In this document: one piece after another, positions 11,754-25,277 of the stretch
Numbering within the stretch: position 1 is the first letter of the stretch
How the letters are laid out: the number at the start of each line of letters is the position of its first letter
Assembly: GCA_016861025.1 (NCBI GenBank)
Contig: BOKO01000006.1
Coordinates: forward strand, 248,001 to 312,000
Length of the DNA stretch: 64,000 nt
Source of the DNA: Chloroflexota bacterium
GTDB taxonomy: Bacteria; Chloroflexota; Anaerolineae; Caldilineales; Caldilineaceae
Reading direction: 5' to 3'
The notes under the pieces: model-generated
Database searches by the model: none
Seen by the model: only the letters and a program-made list of their open reading frames with translations
What the model was told of the DNA's origin: nothing
Position numbers and translations under genes: made by a program

Positions 11754-12028
11754 CTTTCCTGATCGTACTCCTGATGCGTCAGCACGTCGCGCACATAGAC
11801 CTTGCCACGGTCATAGTGAATCGACGTAATCAGTCGATACTTGTTACCGCCAATGTTAAAGACGGTGTAGCGCCCCACCATGTCTGCCGATGGGAAGGTT
11901 TGGTGCAGCTCCGCAAAGCTTGCAAACGTGCTTCTTTCAACAATCCGATGCCATCGAATCAGCACCTCCTTGCTGTCCGGGTGCTTGTCCCAGAAATCAG
12001 CCAGCGCCTTGTGCGAGATGATATGCAT
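11741..12028 (-). CDS. higB: HigB-family mRNA-interferase toxin
   Basis: A 95-residue RelE-superfamily toxin of the HigB type. It begins MHIISHKALADFWDKHPD, and later has FNIGGNKYRLITSIHYDRGKVYVRDVLTH, the conserved core of the family. I choose ATG 12028; an in-frame TTG at 12043 overlaps the -10 box. No Shine-Dalgarno sequence is present and the predicted -10 ends only three bases before the ATG, suggesting leaderless translation or another promoter. The pair lies between E2 and E1 of a 2-oxoacid dehydrogenase. Confidence 0.87.
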   Translation of the reverse strand: MHIISHKALADFWDKHPDSKEVLIRWHRIVERSTFASFAELHQTFPSADMVGRYTVFNIGGNKYRLITSIHYDRGKVYVRDVLTHQEYDQERWKR

Positions 12029-12031
12029 ATA

Positions 12032-12059
12032 ATTGTATCTCAAAATGAGATAATGTCAA
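12032..12059 (-). promoter_or_regulatory. higBA promoter with embedded operator
   Basis: On the minus strand TTGACA (12059-12054), a 16-base spacer and TACAAT (12037-12032). The spacer contains the palindrome TATCTCA-TTT-TGAGATA (12036-12052), the expected place for HigA autorepression. The -10 ends three bases before the higB ATG. Confidence 0.7.
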
Positions 12060-12062
12060 TCT

Positions 12063-13472
12063 CTACCCTACCAGCAACAGATCGATGGTTGCAATCGCCT
12101 GTCCCAATGCCTGTAGGAAGCGGGCGGCGGGTGCGCCGTCCACGACCTGATGGTTGATCGTCAGCGACAGACCGATGTGCGGTACGAACTCGACCTTGTC
12201 GTTGATCTCGGTCGGCTTGAGCTGGATGCTGGAGACGCCCAAAATGGCGACCTGCGGCGGGTTGAGCACGGGCGTGAAGCTTTCGACGCCGAACGCGCCC
12301 AGGTTGGTGACGGTGAAGGTGCCGCCGGTCAGTTCGTCGGGTGTGATCTTGCTCTCCAGGCAGGCGGTCGCCAGGCGTTTGGCTTCGGCGGAGAGCTGAC
12401 GCAGGCTGAGCGTCTCGGCGTTGCGCACAACCGGAACCATCAATCCGCGCGGTGTGTCGACGGCGACGCCCAGGTGAACGGTGCGGTATTGGTGAATTTC
12501 GGCGCCGGTGAAGAGCGCGTTCAAGCCAGGAAAGGAGGGCAACGTGCGCGCCACAGCAAAGAGCACCAGGTCGTTGATCGTGATGCCGCGCACGCCCATC
12601 GCCTCTGGGCTGTCCTTGAGCCGTTTGCGCAGCGCCTGCAACGCGCGCGCATCCGCCGAGGCGTTGAGCGTGAGCTGCGCCGTAGTCTGCAGCGATTGCA
12701 ACATCCGTTCGGCGATGACCTTGCGCACGCCTTTGAGAGGAATGATCTCGGCTTCGGGAGATTGGAGACTGGAGATTGGAGTTTGGGCGATTGCGCCGGG
12801 CGCCTCTGCTTGTTTCATCTTCTCCTTGTCTACCCCTCTCCCCATTTCCTGCTCTTTGACCAGGTCTTTCGAGGTGACGCGACCGCCGGGGCCGCTGCCC
12901 TGCACGGGCACGGCGAAGCCGCCTTCGGCCACCATGGCTTTGGCGACGGGCGTCAGTTTGGGTTGCGCTGCAATCGCCGCCTGCACGTCGCGTTCGATCA
13001 CGCGACCGCCGGGACCGGAGCCAGCCAGCACGCTCGCTTCGATGCCCTTGCGTTCGGCGAGGTGACGGGCGCGCGGAGAGACGGGAGATTGGAGATTGGA
13101 GATTGGAGATTGGGAGATTGGGAGATTGGGAGATTGAGTAGCAGAAAGCACCGGTGTTTCGATGGGTGCAGCAGGTGGCGGTGCGGCTTCCTCGCCCTTC
13201 GCCCCTCGCCCCTCACCCCCCGGCACTGCCTCGCCTGCCTCGCCGATCCAGGCGATCGTCGCCATCACTGGAACCTCGTCGCCGGCGGCGAAAAGGGTCG
13301 CCAACAGTGTGCCGGCGACGGTGCTTGGCACTTCCATCGTCGCTTTGTCAGTTTCGACTTCGCACAGCACGTCATCCACGGCCACAGCCTCGCCGACCTG
13401 TTTTTTCCAATCGACGATGATGACGCTTTCGACGGTGTTGCCCTGTTTGGGCATGACGATGGGTGTTGCCAT
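12063..13472 (-). CDS. 2-oxoacid dehydrogenase E2, dihydrolipoyl acyltransferase
   Basis: A 469-residue E2. Lipoyl domain 1-80 with K43 in ETDKATMEV; two peripheral-subunit-binding-type domains in tandem (about 131-167 and 172-207, each ending SGPGGRV); catalytic domain from ~240 with NHQVVDG (H441, D445), the acyltransferase active site. It transfers the acyl group from E1 to CoA. The linkers at residues 113-130 and 231-239 are encoded by the same GATTGGGA repeats that fill operon junctions elsewhere. The Shine-Dalgarno site is AGGGAG. A second binding domain may result from duplication; two E3-binding sites per chain are unusual. Confidence 0.88.
   Translation of the reverse strand: MATPIVMPKQGNTVESVIIVDWKKQVGEAVAVDDVLCEVETDKATMEVPSTVAGTLLATLFAAGDEVPVMATIAWIGEAGEAVPGGEGRGAKGEEAAPPPAAPIETPVLSATQSPNLPISQSPISNLQSPVSPRARHLAERKGIEASVLAGSGPGGRVIERDVQAAIAAQPKLTPVAKAMVAEGGFAVPVQGSGPGGRVTSKDLVKEQEMGRGVDKEKMKQAEAPGAIAQTPISSLQSPEAEIIPLKGVRKVIAERMLQSLQTTAQLTLNASADARALQALRKRLKDSPEAMGVRGITINDLVLFAVARTLPSFPGLNALFTGAEIHQYRTVHLGVAVDTPRGLMVPVVRNAETLSLRQLSAEAKRLATACLESKITPDELTGGTFTVTNLGAFGVESFTPVLNPPQVAILGVSSIQLKPTEINDKVEFVPHIGLSLTINHQVVDGAPAARFLQALGQAIATIDLLLVG
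12756..12794. repeat. GATTGGGA-type repeat inside the E2 gene, second linker
   Basis: The plus strand reads GGGAGATTGGAGACTGGAG and on, encoding TPISSLQSP in E2 just before the catalytic domain. Confidence 0.7.
13083..13136. repeat. GATTGGGA-type repeat inside the E2 gene, first linker
   Basis: About seven tandem units of GGAGATT or GGGAGATT. They encode the linker with [15 protein letters not shown] between the lipoyl and first binding domain of E2. The units are the same as in the intergenic elements at 973-1090 and 3966-4033. Confidence 0.85.
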
Positions 13473-13510
13473 GATGAATCTCCCTGCTCTTTGCTGATTT
13501 CAGAATCTAT

Positions 13511-13583
13511 GTGCTGCGTGTTGCGTGCGCCGTGTTGCGTGTCGAGACGTGCTACGCACCACGAAATACGCAACACGCAGCAC
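13511..13583. repeat. GCGTGTTGCG-type hairpin upstream of E2
   Basis: Exact 16-base arms at 13511-13526 and 13568-13583. It is the second copy of the family found before araB, here filling the gap between the HAD gene and E2. Confidence 0.8.
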
Positions 13584-13615
13584 ACCTGCCTCTCGGAACT
13601 CGCCCTTTGCAACCC

Positions 13616-14380
<765 letters not shown>

Positions 14381-14422
14381 AAAACATTCTCCGTGAAGTC
14401 TTTGAACAAAAAACCACCGCCC

Positions 14423-14447
14423 AAGTTTACCAGCAGTTGGTTAACTT
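14423..14447. promoter_or_regulatory. Candidate DeoR operator before the HAD gene
   Basis: AAGTTTACC and GGTTAACTT form a 9-base inverted repeat with one mismatch and a 7-base spacer, 43 bases upstream of the HAD start. A DeoR gene ends just behind it, so autoregulatory or pathway control is plausible. Confidence 0.35.
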
Positions 14448-14494
14448 CACGTTATGGTTTTTCTCGATAAAATCAGTCTATTGATCTGTGCAGA

Positions 14495-15304
14495 TCATAC
14501 AATGACCACCTCGACGCCAGCGGCGCGCACTGCCGCCACCATGTCACCTGGCGCGCCTTCATCGGTGATGATGACGCCAAGTTGGTCAAGGCTGGCAAAG
14601 GAGGCGACGCCCACCCGCCCCCATTTTGTGGCGTCGAGCACGGCGATCACCTGGCGGCACATAGCGGCAAGCGGGCGTTTGACCGCCGCCTCATCCGGGC
14701 TAACGTCGGTGAGGCCCGCCGTCAGGTCGATGCCATGCGCGCCGAAGAAGCCTTTTTGTAAGTTGAGGCTGCGGATATCCTCCAACCCCTGCGCGCCGAC
14801 GAAGGACGCGGTCTCGCGCTGCAAGACGCCGCCAACCAGCACAACATCCACCGCCGGCGCGTCGAACAATTCGTGAACGATCTCCAGGCTGTTGGTCACC
14901 ACCGTGACATAGCGGTGCTGCTTGAGGTGGTGCGCAATCGCCAGCGATGTGCTGCTCGAATCCAGAAAGACGGCGTCGCCATTGGCGATCCAGCCAGCGC
15001 CGGCCTGGCCGATGCGGCTCTTCTCCTTGACCTGCTGCTGACGGCGCAGCGCCAGGGCCAGATCGCCGCTGTCGCTGCTCGCCCGCACCGCACCGCCATG
15101 GGTGCGCACCAGCAGCTTCTGCTCCGCCAGCGCCTGCAGATCGGCGCGGATCGTCACCTCCGAGACGCCGAAGCGCTGGCTCAGCTCGGCGACGGCCACG
15201 CGCCCTTCTTGCTGCACCAGCTCGACGATGGCGCGGCGCCGCTCGGCAAGGAAGAGGTCGGGTGATTGCTCTACTTGGTTTTGTATAACTTCATTAACTT
15301 TCAT
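14495..15304 (-). CDS. DeoR/GlpR-family transcriptional regulator
   Basis: A 269-residue repressor. The N-terminal winged helix reads [41 protein letters not shown] (about 21-61), followed by RTHGGAV, the family hallmark. The C-terminal DeoRC sugar-phosphate sensor has [15 protein letters not shown] and [10 protein letters not shown]. It probably responds to a phosphorylated sugar. It precedes the HAD phosphatase by 114 bases, and the two are likely functionally linked. No good Shine-Dalgarno site is visible before ATG 15304. Confidence 0.85.
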   Translation of the reverse strand: MKVNEVIQNQVEQSPDLFLAERRRAIVELVQQEGRVAVAELSQRFGVSEVTIRADLQALAEQKLLVRTHGGAVRASSDSGDLALALRRQQQVKEKSRIGQAGAGWIANGDAVFLDSSSTSLAIAHHLKQHRYVTVVTNSLEIVHELFDAPAVDVVLVGGVLQRETASFVGAQGLEDIRSLNLQKGFFGAHGIDLTAGLTDVSPDEAAVKRPLAAMCRQVIAVLDATKWGRVGVASFASLDQLGVIITDEGAPGDMVAAVRAAGVEVVIV

Positions 15305-15431
15305 TTACTTTCGATTTTCGCGCAAAACAGATGGTTTGTCAATGATCAGTTTTCACGTTTTTCGTTGCTTGGGGACCGTCGGACGCGAGGAATTGTTGCC
15401 CAATTCTTCTTCTTACGCTTGATACGACCTG

Positions 15432-15710
15432 TTAAACATGAATCGGCTCACTGCGTTCGATTCGTTGCAGCCAGGCGACAGCGTCAAAATCCGCATCGAA
15501 ACTTGCCACAACTGCAATCCCTCGCTCACGACATGCCAACGCAATGAGCGCATCGTTGAAGTTCAGTTCCCCTAAACTTGCTCCGATTAGTGCAAGTATG
15601 TCGTCGTACAATCGTGGTGAATCTGGCAGAATCCAAGTGAGTCGATTAGCAGAAGTGCTTCTGCTATCTCTGCAAGAAAGCTATGAACCTCCGAAAACTT
15701 CTGCTTTTCG
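15432..15710 (-). pseudogene. PIN-domain (VapC-like) gene remnant, frameshifted
   Basis: Reading leftward, one frame gives EVHSFLAEIAEALLL and then fails. Another frame continues with TWILPDSPRLYDDILALIG and LNFNDALIALAC, ending with VASFDADFDAVAWLQRIE and a stop at 15432-15434. The last part is a typical PIN-domain C-terminus (NDALIALAC...ASFDADFD). The shift lies near 15640. The N-terminal part with the first catalytic Asp is missing. A non-functional remnant of a VapC-like ribonuclease is the likeliest reading. Confidence 0.6.
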
Positions 15711-15833
15711 TTAAGCCGACGCAAGATCGTAGTTTCTGCGTTCCCATAGCGTCCCTTTTCTTCTGCCAGATCGGATGACATCAAGAGAAGCTTCCCGATC
15801 AACTTCGAGCGTTTTGTAGTAGTCGGTGGTCAT
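15711..15833 (-). pseudogene. J-domain (DnaJ-like) N-terminal remnant
   Basis: Forty codons from ATG 15833 with a CTGAGGTGA site upstream. Residues 4-20 read DYYKTLEVDREASLDVI, the helix I-II start of a J domain. After that the sequence no longer fits and a stop follows. The HPD motif is absent. It abuts the PIN remnant, so the two pieces were joined by deletion. Confidence 0.55.
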
Positions 15834-15898
15834 TGCATTCACCTCAGGATTGACATGGAGCGGTGTCAAACAGGGCTTCCGATTAACTAGACGCAATC

Positions 15899-15906
15899 CT
15901 GGGGTA
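15899..15906. repeat. Target-site duplication, left copy
   Basis: CTGGGGTA directly outside the left IS end; identical to 17064-17071. Confidence 0.85.
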
Positions 15907-17063
<1,157 letters not shown>

Positions 17064-17071
17064 CTGGGGTA
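17064..17071. repeat. Target-site duplication, right copy
   Basis: CTGGGGTA directly outside the right IS end. Confidence 0.85.
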
Positions 17072-17148
17072 AAAGTAACACCAAAAATTTAAGATTCTGA
17101 AAAGAGTTCTGTTGGCCTGACTTCGAAGTAAGTGCTTCGATAACAGGT

Positions 17149-17196
17149 CACGAAGCATCTGCACGAATTCCTGCAAGTTCGTGCAGATGCTTCGTG
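17149..17196. repeat. Perfect 19-base inverted repeat downstream of cysK
   Basis: Arms 17149-17167 and 17178-17196 are exact, with a 10-base loop. It lies 44 bases past the cysK stop. No T tract follows on the cysK strand, so it is a hairpin of the junction class rather than a classical terminator. The rest of 17072-17240 shows no gene. Confidence 0.75.
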
Positions 17197-17240
17197 TTGA
17201 TTCGTGATAACTTGTAATACTGGCAGCGGATCGCTTACGC

Positions 17241-18173
17241 TTACCCACGCAAATGCGCAAAAAGATCGGTGCTCAGATAGCGTTCGCCGTTTGATGGGAC
17301 GATGGCGACGATCAATTTGCCGGCGTTTTCGCGGCGTTTCGCCACCTGGATGGCGGCGTGCAGGATCGCGCCGGAGGAGATGCCAACGAGCAACCCTTCC
17401 TCGGCCGCGGCGCGACGCGCCATGGCGAAGGCGTCCTCGTTGCTGACTGCGATCACTTCGTCGATGATCGCAGTGTTGAGTACGCCCGGCACGAAGCCAG
17501 CGCCGATGCCCTGAATCTTATGTGGGCCTGGCTGGCCGCCGGAGAGCACGGGCGAGGCCGCCGGTTCGACGGCGATGGCTTGAAAGCCAACCTTGCGCGT
17601 CTTGATCACTTCCGCCACGCCTGTGATCGTGCCGCCGGTGCCTACGCCCGAAACCAGGATGTCGATCAGGCCGTCGGTGTCCTCCCATAATTCCTCGGCG
17701 GTGGTAGCGCGGTGGATGGCGGGGTTGGCCGGGTTCATGAACTGCTGCGGGATGAAGTAGCGGCTGTCGGCGGCGGCCATCTCTTCAGCTTTGCGGATCG
17801 CCCCCTTCATGCCTTCAGCACCAGGCGTCAGCACCAGCTCGGCGCCATAGGCGCGCAGCAAAATGCGCCGCTCCATGCTCATGGTTTCGGGCATCACCAG
17901 CGTGCACTTGTAGCCCTTGGCCGCGGCCACGAACGCCAGACCGATGCCGGTGTTGCCGCTGGTCGGCTCCAGAATGATTGTATCCGGGCCGAGCAAGCCT
18001 GCCCGCTCCGCCGCTTCGATCATGCTGAGACCGATGCGATCCTTGACGCTGCCAGCCGGGTTGAAGAACTCTAGCTTGGCGGCGATGGTGGCGTTCGCAT
18101 TGTCGGCGATGCGGTTGATCTTGACCAGCGGCGTCCGCCCGATCAGTTCAGTAATGTTGTTGGCAATTCTCAT
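17241..18173 (-). CDS. cysK: Cysteine synthase (O-acetylserine sulfhydrylase)
   Basis: A 310-residue fold-type II PLP enzyme of normal length. The PLP lysine is in NPAGSVKDR (about 38-46). The substrate loop is [13 protein letters not shown], and the phosphate-binding loop is [22 protein letters not shown] is a CysK hallmark. It makes L-cysteine from O-acetylserine and sulfide in the cytoplasm. ATG 18173 has AGGAGCC upstream. Single gene; the RecQ-like gene ends 50 bases upstream on the same strand. Confidence 0.93.
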   Translation of the reverse strand: MRIANNITELIGRTPLVKINRIADNANATIAAKLEFFNPAGSVKDRIGLSMIEAAERAGLLGPDTIILEPTSGNTGIGLAFVAAAKGYKCTLVMPETMSMERRILLRAYGAELVLTPGAEGMKGAIRKAEEMAAADSRYFIPQQFMNPANPAIHRATTAEELWEDTDGLIDILVSGVGTGGTITGVAEVIKTRKVGFQAIAVEPAASPVLSGGQPGPHKIQGIGAGFVPGVLNTAIIDEVIAVSNEDAFAMARRAAAEEGLLVGISSGAILHAAIQVAKRRENAGKLIVAIVPSNGERYLSTDLFAHLRG

Positions 18174-18223
18174 CAGTTACGGCTCCTTTTCGATGGTGAT
18201 TGATGAAAAATGGAAATCATAAA

Positions 18224-21880
<3,657 letters not shown>

Positions 21881-22076
21881 CGACAGTTTGGCGCTCTTAC
21901 CAGGCTATCAGTATAATTCAGATAGTCATTCCGAAAGAATCAATTCTAATGCCGCCTCTCGAAATTACAAGCGCTAACCAGCATCGACAGCCAATGAGAG
22001 GGGCGCAGAAAAACAGCGCATCGGTTCATTTTGTTGGATTTCCAAATTCGCGTCGCAATTTCAAAATAGCAGAGCG

Positions 22077-22098
22077 GGCGCAGTAACTGCGCCTTTTT
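22077..22098 (+). terminator. Rho-independent terminator ahead of fabF
   Basis: Arms GGCGCAGT (22077-22084) and ACTGCGCC (22086-22093) followed by TTTTT. It lies between divergent genes, 58 bases before the fabF start, so it can only end a rightward leader RNA. It shares the CTTTTTCGCATC tail with the terminator at 6248. Nothing else was recognised in 21881-22155. Confidence 0.7.
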
Positions 22099-22155
22099 CG
22101 CATCAGGGCAAGGATGACTCTGGTCTGCTCGAACAAAGAAAGTGAGCATTTTCAA

Positions 22156-23391
22156 ATGAGACGAGTTTTTATCACCGGCATGGGCGCAATCACCCCGATT
22201 GGGAACGATGCCCCGACCTTTTGGCGCAACCTTCTGGCTGGCAAATCTGGCGCAGGCCGCATCACCAGTTTTGACACCGAGGACATGCCACACAATATCG
22301 CCTGCGAGGTCAAGGATTTTGACCCGGGCAAGTATATGGATCGTAAGACCGCGCGGCGCATCCATCGCTCATCGCAATTTGCTGTAGCCGTCGCCAGACA
22401 GGCGCTTGATGACGCCGGGCTGGTGATCGACGCCAGCAACTGTGAGCGCGTCGGCGTCTTGATGGCGACCGGCGGCGGCGGCATCACCGAGATCGAAGCG
22501 GCTGCGCTCGATGTCGTGCGCAAAGGATGGCGCTCGGTTGGGCCATTTGTGGTGCCAAGCGCAATGGCGAACGCTGTTTCGTGCATCATTTCCATCGAGG
22601 TCGGCGCCAAGGGACCTGTGATGACAAGCACAGCCGCGTGCGCCAGCGGTCACTATTCCGTGATCGAAGGCTATCACTATCTTCAGCGCGGCGAGGCGGA
22701 CGTGATCATTGCAGGCGGCGCCGAATCGTTGATGTCGATGCTGACGATGGCGGCGTTCGGGCGCATGGGGCCGCTTTCCAGCCGCACCGACGACCCCGAA
22801 CGCGCCTGTCGTCCCTTTTCGGTGGATCGCGACGGCTTTGTGGCAGGTGAAGGTGCAGCAGGGTTGATTCTGGAGACAGAAGAGCACGCCCGCGCACGCG
22901 GCGCCAAACTCTACGCCGAAGTGTTGGGCGGCAAGCTCACCGGCGATGCGTTTCACATCACTGCGCCCGACCCGAACGGCGATGGCGCAGCGCGTGCGCT
23001 CAGCGGCGCGCTGCAAATGGCGAATTTGCGGCCCGAAGAGATCGATATTGTGATGGCGCACGGCACCGGCACCGCGCTCAATGACATCAGCGAGACGCTG
23101 GCGCTCAAGCGCGCCTTCGGCGAGGCGGCGTACAAGCTGAAGATCACAAGCATCAAGAGCATGGTGGGTCATGCGTTGGGCGCCGCTGGCGCCGAATCGG
23201 TGGTGGCTGCGGTCTATGCCCTGCGCGAAGGGATCATGCCGCCCACCATCAACTACACACCCGACCCGGCGATCGACCTGCACATCGTCGGCAACCAGGC
23301 GGAGCAGGTCGATGCGCGCTATGCGATCGTCAACGCGTTTGGGTTTGGCGGGCAGAATGTGGTGGCGGTCTTCGGGCGGGTTGATGAATGA
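22156..23391 (+). CDS. fabF: Beta-ketoacyl-ACP synthase II
   Basis: A 411-residue condensing enzyme. It starts at ATG 22156 (MRRVFITGMGAITPIGND), after an in-frame GTG/ATG-rich leader I do not use. The catalytic Cys is in STAACASGH (about 163), and the two His are in HGTGT and VGHALGAAG. GFGGQN near the end is typical. It elongates acyl-ACP with malonyl-ACP in fatty acid synthesis. No ACP or other fab gene is nearby. It sits 21 bases ahead of the KaiC-like gene, so the two are probably cotranscribed. Confidence 0.92.
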   Translation: MRRVFITGMGAITPIGNDAPTFWRNLLAGKSGAGRITSFDTEDMPHNIACEVKDFDPGKYMDRKTARRIHRSSQFAVAVARQALDDAGLVIDASNCERVGVLMATGGGGITEIEAAALDVVRKGWRSVGPFVVPSAMANAVSCIISIEVGAKGPVMTSTAACASGHYSVIEGYHYLQRGEADVIIAGGAESLMSMLTMAAFGRMGPLSSRTDDPERACRPFSVDRDGFVAGEGAAGLILETEEHARARGAKLYAEVLGGKLTGDAFHITAPDPNGDGAARALSGALQMANLRPEEIDIVMAHGTGTALNDISETLALKRAFGEAAYKLKITSIKSMVGHALGAAGAESVVAAVYALREGIMPPTINYTPDPAIDLHIVGNQAEQVDARYAIVNAFGFGGQNVVAVFGRVDE

Positions 23392-23412
23392 CTGAGGCGG
23401 GGAGGCGGGTAC

Positions 23413-24873
23413 ATGAAAGCATCTGCAAGCGATGAGCGGCTTTCGACAGGCGTCTCCGGCCTGGATGAAATTCTGCACGGCGGATTGCTGCCAGGGCGCG
23501 CCTATCTGATCCGCGGCGGGCCGGGCACCGGCAAGACAACGCTCGGCTTGCATTTCTTGATCGCAGGGGCGCAACGCGGTGAAAAAGCGCTGTTCATCAC
23601 GCTGGAGGAAGAGCAAGAAGATCTGTTGACGGACGGCGCACGCAGTGGAATGAATCTGGAGGGCGTCGACTTTCTTGACCTCAGTCCGGGATCGGATTAC
23701 TTCGCTGAAGTGCAGACCTATGATATTTTTGCGCCGGCAGAGGTGGAGCGCGAGCCGCTCACCAATCGGATCATCGCCGCAGTCGAACAAATTCAACCGA
23801 CGCGCGTCTTCCTCGACCCGCTGACACAGTTTCGCTACCTGTCGACGGACACTTTCCAGTTTCGCAAACAGGTGCTGTCGTTTCTGCGTTTCCTGACCGA
23901 GCGCGGCTGCACGATCCTCTTCACGTCGGAGCACAGCGCAACCACACCGGACGACGATCTCCAGTTCATGGCGGACGGCATCATCGAGCTTAACTTCGAC
24001 GAATATGGCCGCAACCTGACCGTCGTCAAGTTTCGCGGCTCCGACTTTATGGGGCGCAGCCACGCAATGAAGCTTGGCGGCGCTGGCATGTCAGTCTATC
24101 CACGTCTGATTCCGCAAAACTATGGCGTCACCTTCCATGCCGATCTGATCAGTTCCGGTCTGCCAGAGCTGGACAAGCTGCTGAATGGCGGGCTGGAGCG
24201 CGGCACGGTCAGCTTTTTCTCGGGGCCGACGGGCGTAGGAAAGACGAGCCTGGGTTTGCAGTTCATCAGAGAAGCAGCGCGGCGCGGCGAATATTCTGTG
24301 CTCTTCTCGCTCGAGGAAGAAATCGACATCATCCTCGGACGCAGCAACGCGATCCAGCTCGACGCGGCAGCCATGCTCGACAAAGGCGCGCTGCTGCTCG
24401 AAAAGATCGAGCCGTTGCAGTATACGCCCGACGAGTTTGCCCGGCGCGTGCGCCATGAAGTCGAACACAACCAGGCGCGCATCGTGATGATCGACAGCGT
24501 CTCCGGCTATCGGCTGAGCATGCGCGGCCACGATCTGGTCAGCCAACTCCATGCGCTGATCAAATACCTGCAAAACATGGGCGTCGCTGTGCTGTTGACA
24601 GTGGAGACGGCGCAGCTCACAGGCGACTTCCGCGTCACCGATCACGAAATCAGCTATCTGGCCGACAACATCATTTTTCTGCGCTATCTGGAGATCAACG
24701 GCGAAATGCGCAAGGCGATCGGCGTACTCAAGAAGCGCCTCAGCAACTTTGAAAAGACGCTGCGCGAATTCGAGATCACGGGCGAAGGCATCCGAATCGG
24801 CCAGCCGTTGAGCAATCTGCGCGGCATCCTGACCGGTGCGCCAACCTGGATCAACCGGGAAGGCGCACCGTGA
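23413..24873 (+). CDS. KaiC-like double-domain ATPase
   Basis: A 486-residue protein with two RecA/KaiC domains. Domain 1 has Walker A GGPGTGKT (35-42), an acidic TLEEEQED (63-70) and Walker B RVFLDP. Domain 2 has GPTGVGKT (271-278), SLEEEID (299-305) and Walker B RIVMIDSVSGY. The stretch HEISYLADNIIFLRYLEINGEM (411-432) corresponds to the KaiC CII segment carrying the autophosphorylation Ser-Thr pair; here the pair reads Ser414-Tyr415. It could act as an ATP-driven signalling switch. Strong GGGAGG site upstream. Its stop overlaps the next gene (GTGA). No KaiA or KaiB is present. Family membership is sure; clock function is not. Confidence 0.88.
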   Translation: MKASASDERLSTGVSGLDEILHGGLLPGRAYLIRGGPGTGKTTLGLHFLIAGAQRGEKALFITLEEEQEDLLTDGARSGMNLEGVDFLDLSPGSDYFAEVQTYDIFAPAEVEREPLTNRIIAAVEQIQPTRVFLDPLTQFRYLSTDTFQFRKQVLSFLRFLTERGCTILFTSEHSATTPDDDLQFMADGIIELNFDEYGRNLTVVKFRGSDFMGRSHAMKLGGAGMSVYPRLIPQNYGVTFHADLISSGLPELDKLLNGGLERGTVSFFSGPTGVGKTSLGLQFIREAARRGEYSVLFSLEEEIDIILGRSNAIQLDAAAMLDKGALLLEKIEPLQYTPDEFARRVRHEVEHNQARIVMIDSVSGYRLSMRGHDLVSQLHALIKYLQNMGVAVLLTVETAQLTGDFRVTDHEISYLADNIIFLRYLEINGEMRKAIGVLKKRLSNFEKTLREFEITGEGIRIGQPLSNLRGILTGAPTWINREGAP

Positions 24874-25244
24874 GTGATGCGGCGGACAAGTTATTGATCG
24901 TTGGCTGCAACCCCAAGAATCAGGAGCTGCTGGCGGCGTTCATTGCACGGCTGGGATACGCCAGCGTGCGCGCCGACACGCTGACGGAGCTGGCGCAGAT
25001 TTTGGACAACGAAGAACCACTGCGTTTTGCGCTGGTGGACATCAGTGGCTTCAACCAGGAAATCTGGTATCTGTGCGCACGGCTGCATGCACGCGATATA
25101 CCGCTGCTTGTGATCTCGCCGCGACAGAGCGCTGCGGTCAGAAAGCTCGGTTACGAACACGGCGCACAGACGGTGATGGAAAAGCCCCTGGCAATGCGCG
25201 AACTTGCCGACGCTATCCACGGCTTTATACAGGCGGATCAGTAG
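24870..25244 (+). CDS. Stand-alone receiver-like protein
   Basis: A 124-residue CheY-like fold starting at GTG 24870, overlapping the KaiC-like gene by four bases. The candidate phospho-acceptor is D57 in FALVDISG, and the conserved Lys is in VMEKPL. The N-terminal acidic pair expected before the first helix is absent (LLIVGCNPKN), so metal binding and phosphorylation may be weak or lost. It probably passes signals between the KaiC-like ATPase and the histidine kinase that follows 33 bases later. Confidence 0.75.
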   Translation: MSDAADKLLIVGCNPKNQELLAAFIARLGYASVRADTLTELAQILDNEEPLRFALVDISGFNQEIWYLCARLHARDIPLLVISPRQSAAVRKLGYEHGAQTVMEKPLAMRELADAIHGFIQADQ

Positions 25245-25277
25245 GAGGGCGTATCATAGATTGCGCAGGAGTCGACG

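Noticed and set aside
13083..13136. Short tandem units as a CRISPR array
   Set aside because: Units are 7-8 bases, without unique spacers, and lie in frame within a gene.
22369..24063. Long leftward open frame across fabF and the KaiC-like gene
   Set aside because: It spans two clear rightward genes and their gap in antisense and has no recognisable motif.
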